Below are positions 5,033-7,861 of a stretch of 7,861 nucleotides of DNA, one piece after another. Location: NCBI GenBank assembly GCA_018060305.1, contig JAGOWF010000124.1, positions 1 through 7,861 on the forward strand. Direction: 5' to 3'. How positions within the stretch are numbered: position 1 is the first letter of the stretch; each line of letters opens with the position of its first letter. This DNA is from Pyrinomonadaceae bacterium (GTDB taxonomy: Bacteria > Acidobacteriota > Blastocatellia > Pyrinomonadales > Pyrinomonadaceae). A program made the position numbers and the translations under genes. The notes beneath the pieces are model-generated. The model was not told the DNA's origin. It saw only the letters and a program-made list of their open reading frames with translations, and did no database searches.

Positions 5033-7711
5033 ATGATGCAGGAGTTTTTTTACGTTTCGATCATTGGCCGAGGTGCGCTTGCCGCCGCCGCGGCCATTCT
5101 CTTTGTTTTCAGTTTTGAGTCAACGACGCTGGCTCAGGAGGTGCCCTGTCTTAAGCCGCGTGTCGAACGCACCGTTTTTGTAGATACATCTGACCGGTCG
5201 ATCCGCGACGAGTGCACGGGCCGCCGCGGCCTGCCGCGCCGGACAGAGGGTGGATTCGGTGAGCCCGTGATGATCTCAGGCCACGTCACGCATCAGAATG
5301 GCGTCAGGATGTCGGGCGTCACGATGACGCTGACGGATCTCAATAACAACACGGAGCGCACCGTCATCACCGACGAGATGGGAAATTACCTTTTTGAGAA
5401 CATCCCGTGGGGAAGTCGGGTCGAACTCGCGCCGTCGCGCGAAAATTACGAGTTTTATCCGCCCGCCGTCATTTGGGAGGGCATTGTCGAGGACGAGGTG
5501 TGGAATTTTATCGCTGTCGGCCCGCCGCCGCCGCCACCGCCGCCGCCGACGAATCAGCCTACGCTTGCGTGGTCGAGCTACTTTGACAACACGCCCGCGC
5601 TTGCTGATTACAACGCGATGATAGGCCGCGACGCTGCCGGCAACATATACACCGGCGGCACCTCGTATGTTGACGCACAGACCGAGGACACAGACATTAT
5701 TCTCTTCAAGACCGACGCGAACGGCAACCGTGTGTGGTCGCGGACATGGGCGGGCGAAGGGCTTTACAAGGACGCGCTGCGCGATATGGCCGTTGATGCC
5801 GCGGGCAATGTTTATCTGACAGGCTACACCTACAGCCTGCCGGAGGGCACGTCGCAACTGCGCAGTTACAACTATGTGACGCTCAAATACACCGCAGACG
5901 GCGATCTGCTCTGGACGAGATCCTACGGGCCAAACGCCGGTTACGACGACTTTCCGCGCTCGCTCAAGATCGATGCGGCGGGTAACACATACGTCGCGGG
6001 CTATTCGTGGGGCATCGGGACCTACGCCAACTACGCGACCGTAAAATACGATGCTGGCGGTAACGAGATGTGGGCGCGGCGCTACGCCGGCGGCGAGGGC
6101 GAAATGCTCAACGACCTGGAGGTCGATGCGGGCGGCAACGTCTATATTACCGGCTATTCAAACAACATTATCATCGGTGGTGACGAGGATATCGTTACCA
6201 TAAAATACAACGCGGCGGGCGATCAGCAGTGGCTCAACCGCTATCGGACGACGAGTCCGTCTATGTCGGATGAGGGCTATGAACTCGAGATCGACGGCGA
6301 TGGCAACGTCCTCGTGCTGGGCGAATCGTATGATTTTGTCAATGAATCGACGACGTATATTCACAAGATCAACGGTCAGAGCGGCGCGGCCGTCTGGACA
6401 CGCCCGATCACAGGGATCAGCCAGGACCATAGTGTTTACGCGATCGCGATGGAACTCGATGGCAACGGCGATATTGTCCTTACGGGCATGCTGTATGACC
6501 AGCAGAGCTACGACGTCGATTCGTTCGTCGCAAAGCTGACGCCTGAGATCGTCACCACTTGGGTCCGGGCCTACGACGGTCCGTCGGACGAGGACTTTGA
6601 CGGCGACCCGAAGATCGTGATCGCGCCGGACAACAGCATCGTTGCGGCGTTCACGTCGGAGGGATTTGCGAATGCCGACATTCAGGTCGTTAGATATGCC
6701 GCGGACGGCACCGAGGATTGGACCTATCGTTTTGGCAATCCGTTCTTTGGCGACGACGTGATGCTCGGCTGGGAATCTGAGGCGGCGCAAAAGACAATAC
6801 TGCTCGATGCACAAGGCCATCTTTACGCGGCGGGCAGCTCGTATATTCCGGAGCAATCGACCGATCTCGTTGTTTTCAAACTAGAGCCCGTCGGCCAGAC
6901 GCGGGCCGCACCGTTCGACTGGGACGGCGACCGCAAGGCCGACATCGCGGTTTTTAGACCGTCAACCGGCGACTGGTTCATTCAAAAGAGCGCCGACGGC
7001 ACAGTAGGCATTATGAATTGGGGCGCGGCACGCGATAAGGTCGTTCCCGCCGATTATGACGGCGACGGCCGCTACGACGCAGGCGTGTATCGCGACGGTA
7101 TGTGGTATGTCCGCCGCAGCTCGAATGGCTCGCACCTGATCAGCCAGTTTGGCCTCGCGGGCGATAAGCCCGTGCCGTCAGACTACGACAACGACGGCAA
7201 GGCCGACCTGAGCGTCTTTCGTCAGGGCAACTGGTACACGACGCAAAGCTCGAATGGCGAGATCAAGACCAAACAGTTCGGCACCGCCGAGGACACGCCG
7301 ATACCGGCCGATTTTGACCACAACCGCCGCAGCGACGTGGCCGTCTATCGGGCCGGAACTTGGTATGTCCAATACGAAGAAGGCCTGCCGATGGCGACGC
7401 TGCAGTTCGGCACCGCCTCGGACAAGGTCGTGCCCGCCGATTACGACGGCGACCGCCAAGTTGATCACGCCGTATTCCGCGACGGCACTTGGTATATCTG
7501 GCAAAGCTGGTTCCAGGCCCCGCGCGCCATCCAATGGGGCCAGAGCGGCGACGTCCCCGTCCCCGCCGACTACGACGGCGACCGCAAAGCCGACCTCGCC
7601 GTCTATCGCAACGGCACCTGGTTCATCTGGCGCACCACCGACGACGGCTTCACCATAAACCAATTCGGCCTCGGATCGGACATCCCGCTCCCGGCCGCGT
7701 ACACTCGATAG
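5033..7711 (+). CDS. Secreted multidomain protein: regulatory-like domain, SBBP beta-propeller and Ca-loop FG-GAP-like repeats
   Basis: The 892-aa protein is predicted to be exported. The hydrophobic signal segment (residues 14-28) ends at TTLA|QE, with cleavage after Ala34. Residues 35-78 hold two Cys (39, 61). Residues 79-162 form a carboxypeptidase-regulatory/Cna-B-like beta domain (SGHVTHQNG, TDEMGNYLFENIPWG). Nine prolines (164-172) form a rigid linker. From ~178 to ~622 eight propeller units each carry a W-x-R-x-Y/W-like strand, then a D-x-x-G-N-x-Y-x-x-G-like strand (SBBP type). From 629 to 886 six units begin with DxDxDxxxD calcium-type loops, followed by VFR or VYR and a W-Y/F strand; the start of a seventh ends the protein at AAYTR. 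There is no C-terminal sorting signal, membrane anchor or catalytic motif. The role is unknown; adhesion or ligand binding at the surface is an inference from the architecture. Confidence 0.88.
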   Translation: MMQEFFYVSIIGRGALAAAAAILFVFSFESTTLAQEVPCLKPRVERTVFVDTSDRSIRDECTGRRGLPRRTEGGFGEPVMISGHVTHQNGVRMSGVTMTLTDLNNNTERTVITDEMGNYLFENIPWGSRVELAPSRENYEFYPPAVIWEGIVEDEVWNFIAVGPPPPPPPPPTNQPTLAWSSYFDNTPALADYNAMIGRDAAGNIYTGGTSYVDAQTEDTDIILFKTDANGNRVWSRTWAGEGLYKDALRDMAVDAAGNVYLTGYTYSLPEGTSQLRSYNYVTLKYTADGDLLWTRSYGPNAGYDDFPRSLKIDAAGNTYVAGYSWGIGTYANYATVKYDAGGNEMWARRYAGGEGEMLNDLEVDAGGNVYITGYSNNIIIGGDEDIVTIKYNAAGDQQWLNRYRTTSPSMSDEGYELEIDGDGNVLVLGESYDFVNESTTYIHKINGQSGAAVWTRPITGISQDHSVYAIAMELDGNGDIVLTGMLYDQQSYDVDSFVAKLTPEIVTTWVRAYDGPSDEDFDGDPKIVIAPDNSIVAAFTSEGFANADIQVVRYAADGTEDWTYRFGNPFFGDDVMLGWESEAAQKTILLDAQGHLYAAGSSYIPEQSTDLVVFKLEPVGQTRAAPFDWDGDRKADIAVFRPSTGDWFIQKSADGTVGIMNWGAARDKVVPADYDGDGRYDAGVYRDGMWYVRRSSNGSHLISQFGLAGDKPVPSDYDNDGKADLSVFRQGNWYTTQSSNGEIKTKQFGTAEDTPIPADFDHNRRSDVAVYRAGTWYVQYEEGLPMATLQFGTASDKVVPADYDGDRQVDHAVFRDGTWYIWQSWFQAPRAIQWGQSGDVPVPADYDGDRKADLAVYRNGTWFIWRTTDDGFTINQFGLGSDIPLPAAYTR
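5522..5548 (+). repeat. CCG codon run encoding a nine-proline linker
   Basis: Nine consecutive proline codons, eight CCG and one CCA, encode residues 164-172 and join the N-terminal beta domain to the propeller. Such runs can vary in length by slippage and stall ribosomes unless EF-P assists; the frame is continuous on both sides. Confidence 0.85.
6917..7696 (+). repeat. Six tandem Ca-loop repeats, 129-bp period
   Basis: Aspartate-rich loops start at residues 629, 674, 717, 760, 803 and 846. The last five are spaced by exactly 43 residues (129 bp); the first is 45 because of a two-residue STG-type insertion. Each unit reads roughly D-Y/F-D-x-D-x-x-x-D-x-x-V-F/Y-R-x-G-x-W-Y/F, then a strand ending Q-F/W-G, then VPxDY. 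The fourth loop (DFDHNRRSD) has lost two usual ligands. Confidence 0.85.
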
Positions 7712-7738
7712 ACCCAAACATCTCTGGGCCAACCCAAC

Positions 7739-7775
7739 CGCACGCGAGGCCCAAACCTCGCGTGCGTCCTTATTT
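7739..7775 (+). terminator. Intrinsic terminator after the secreted repeat protein gene
   Basis: Perfect 11-bp GC-rich arms (CGCACGCGAGG 7739-7749 and its complement 7756-7766) enclose the 6-nt loop CCCAAA, followed by the T-rich TCCTTATTT. It begins 27 nt after the TAG stop. The trailing U-run is interrupted, so efficiency may be moderate. Confidence 0.75.
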
Positions 7776-7803
7776 GCCTCGGAAGTGCAAAAGTCGGTAT
7801 CAT
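7774..7803 (+). promoter_or_regulatory. Candidate promoter for a gene beyond the window
   Basis: TTGCCT (7774-7779) and TATCAT (7798-7803) are separated by 18 bp; they match the sigma70 boxes at four and five of six positions. An open frame from TTG 7811 continues without a stop to the window edge, but it is only 17 codons and cannot be judged. The position just after a terminator is sensible for a new transcription unit. Confidence 0.3.
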
Positions 7804-7861
7804 CGCGCATTGAGTGTGGCGCGCCGCCGACAGCGACGGGGTTTCTTATCGCTCGGGAGAT

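Noticed and set aside
5276..6856. Long minus-strand open frames (5276-5857 and 6158-6856) within the secreted protein gene
   Set aside because: They arise from the GC-rich codon pattern of the sense gene; the products are Arg/Val-rich without domain logic, and the sense frame has clear repeats throughout.
1..7861. CRISPR array, tRNA, rRNA, insertion sequence or prophage
   Set aside because: No short regularly spaced identical repeats, cloverleaf, conserved rRNA segments, transposase or phage protein were found; the only regular repeats are in-frame protein repeats.

Overview
The window looks like chromosomal DNA of a moderately GC-rich Gram-negative-type bacterium, most likely an acidobacterium of the Blastocatellia/Pyrinomonas group. 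This placement is an inference from protein style: the large secreted protein made of SBBP propeller repeats plus DxDxDG/FG-GAP-like repeats, the small Asn/Pro/Gly-linker lipoprotein, and the short leaders. There is no rRNA or other decisive marker.

Layout. Positions 1-100 hold the last 32 codons of an unidentified gene. A large, nearly perfect inverted repeat (105-182) follows and runs up to a HEAT/ARM-like helical-repeat protein (188-694). Next is a ParD/ParE-type toxin-antitoxin pair (736-1285). Then come a full-length homologue of cofactor-independent phosphoglycerate mutase (1370-2905) and a type II thymidine kinase (2922-3539), 16 nt apart. A second toxin-antitoxin pair with a YafQ/RelE-like toxin follows (3573-4050). 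All of these are on the + strand. Converging on them from the - strand is a probable lipoprotein (4055-4711). After a 321-nt spacer, an 892-residue secreted protein (5033-7711) follows: signal peptide, carboxypeptidase-regulatory-like domain, nine-proline linker, eight propeller units, six Ca-loop repeats. It ends in a clear intrinsic terminator (7739-7775). The last 90 nt may carry the promoter of a gene beyond the window.

The main discovery candidate is the phosphoglycerate mutase homologue. Its scaffold motifs and length are intact, but the catalytic serine and most Mn-binding residues are replaced: Ser to Ala, and Asp/His to Gly, Glu, Thr and Pro at the metal sites. Several substrate-binding arginines are also gone. 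It reads as a maintained pseudoenzyme, or an enzyme with a new activity, and not as a working GpmI. It sits directly before an apparently fully competent thymidine kinase, and this pair is bracketed by two different toxin-antitoxin modules.

The two toxin-antitoxin pairs each show the overlapping stop/start expected of translationally coupled antitoxin-toxin operons. The remaining genes have no evident functional link to one another. No tRNA, rRNA, CRISPR array, insertion sequence or phage gene was recognised.
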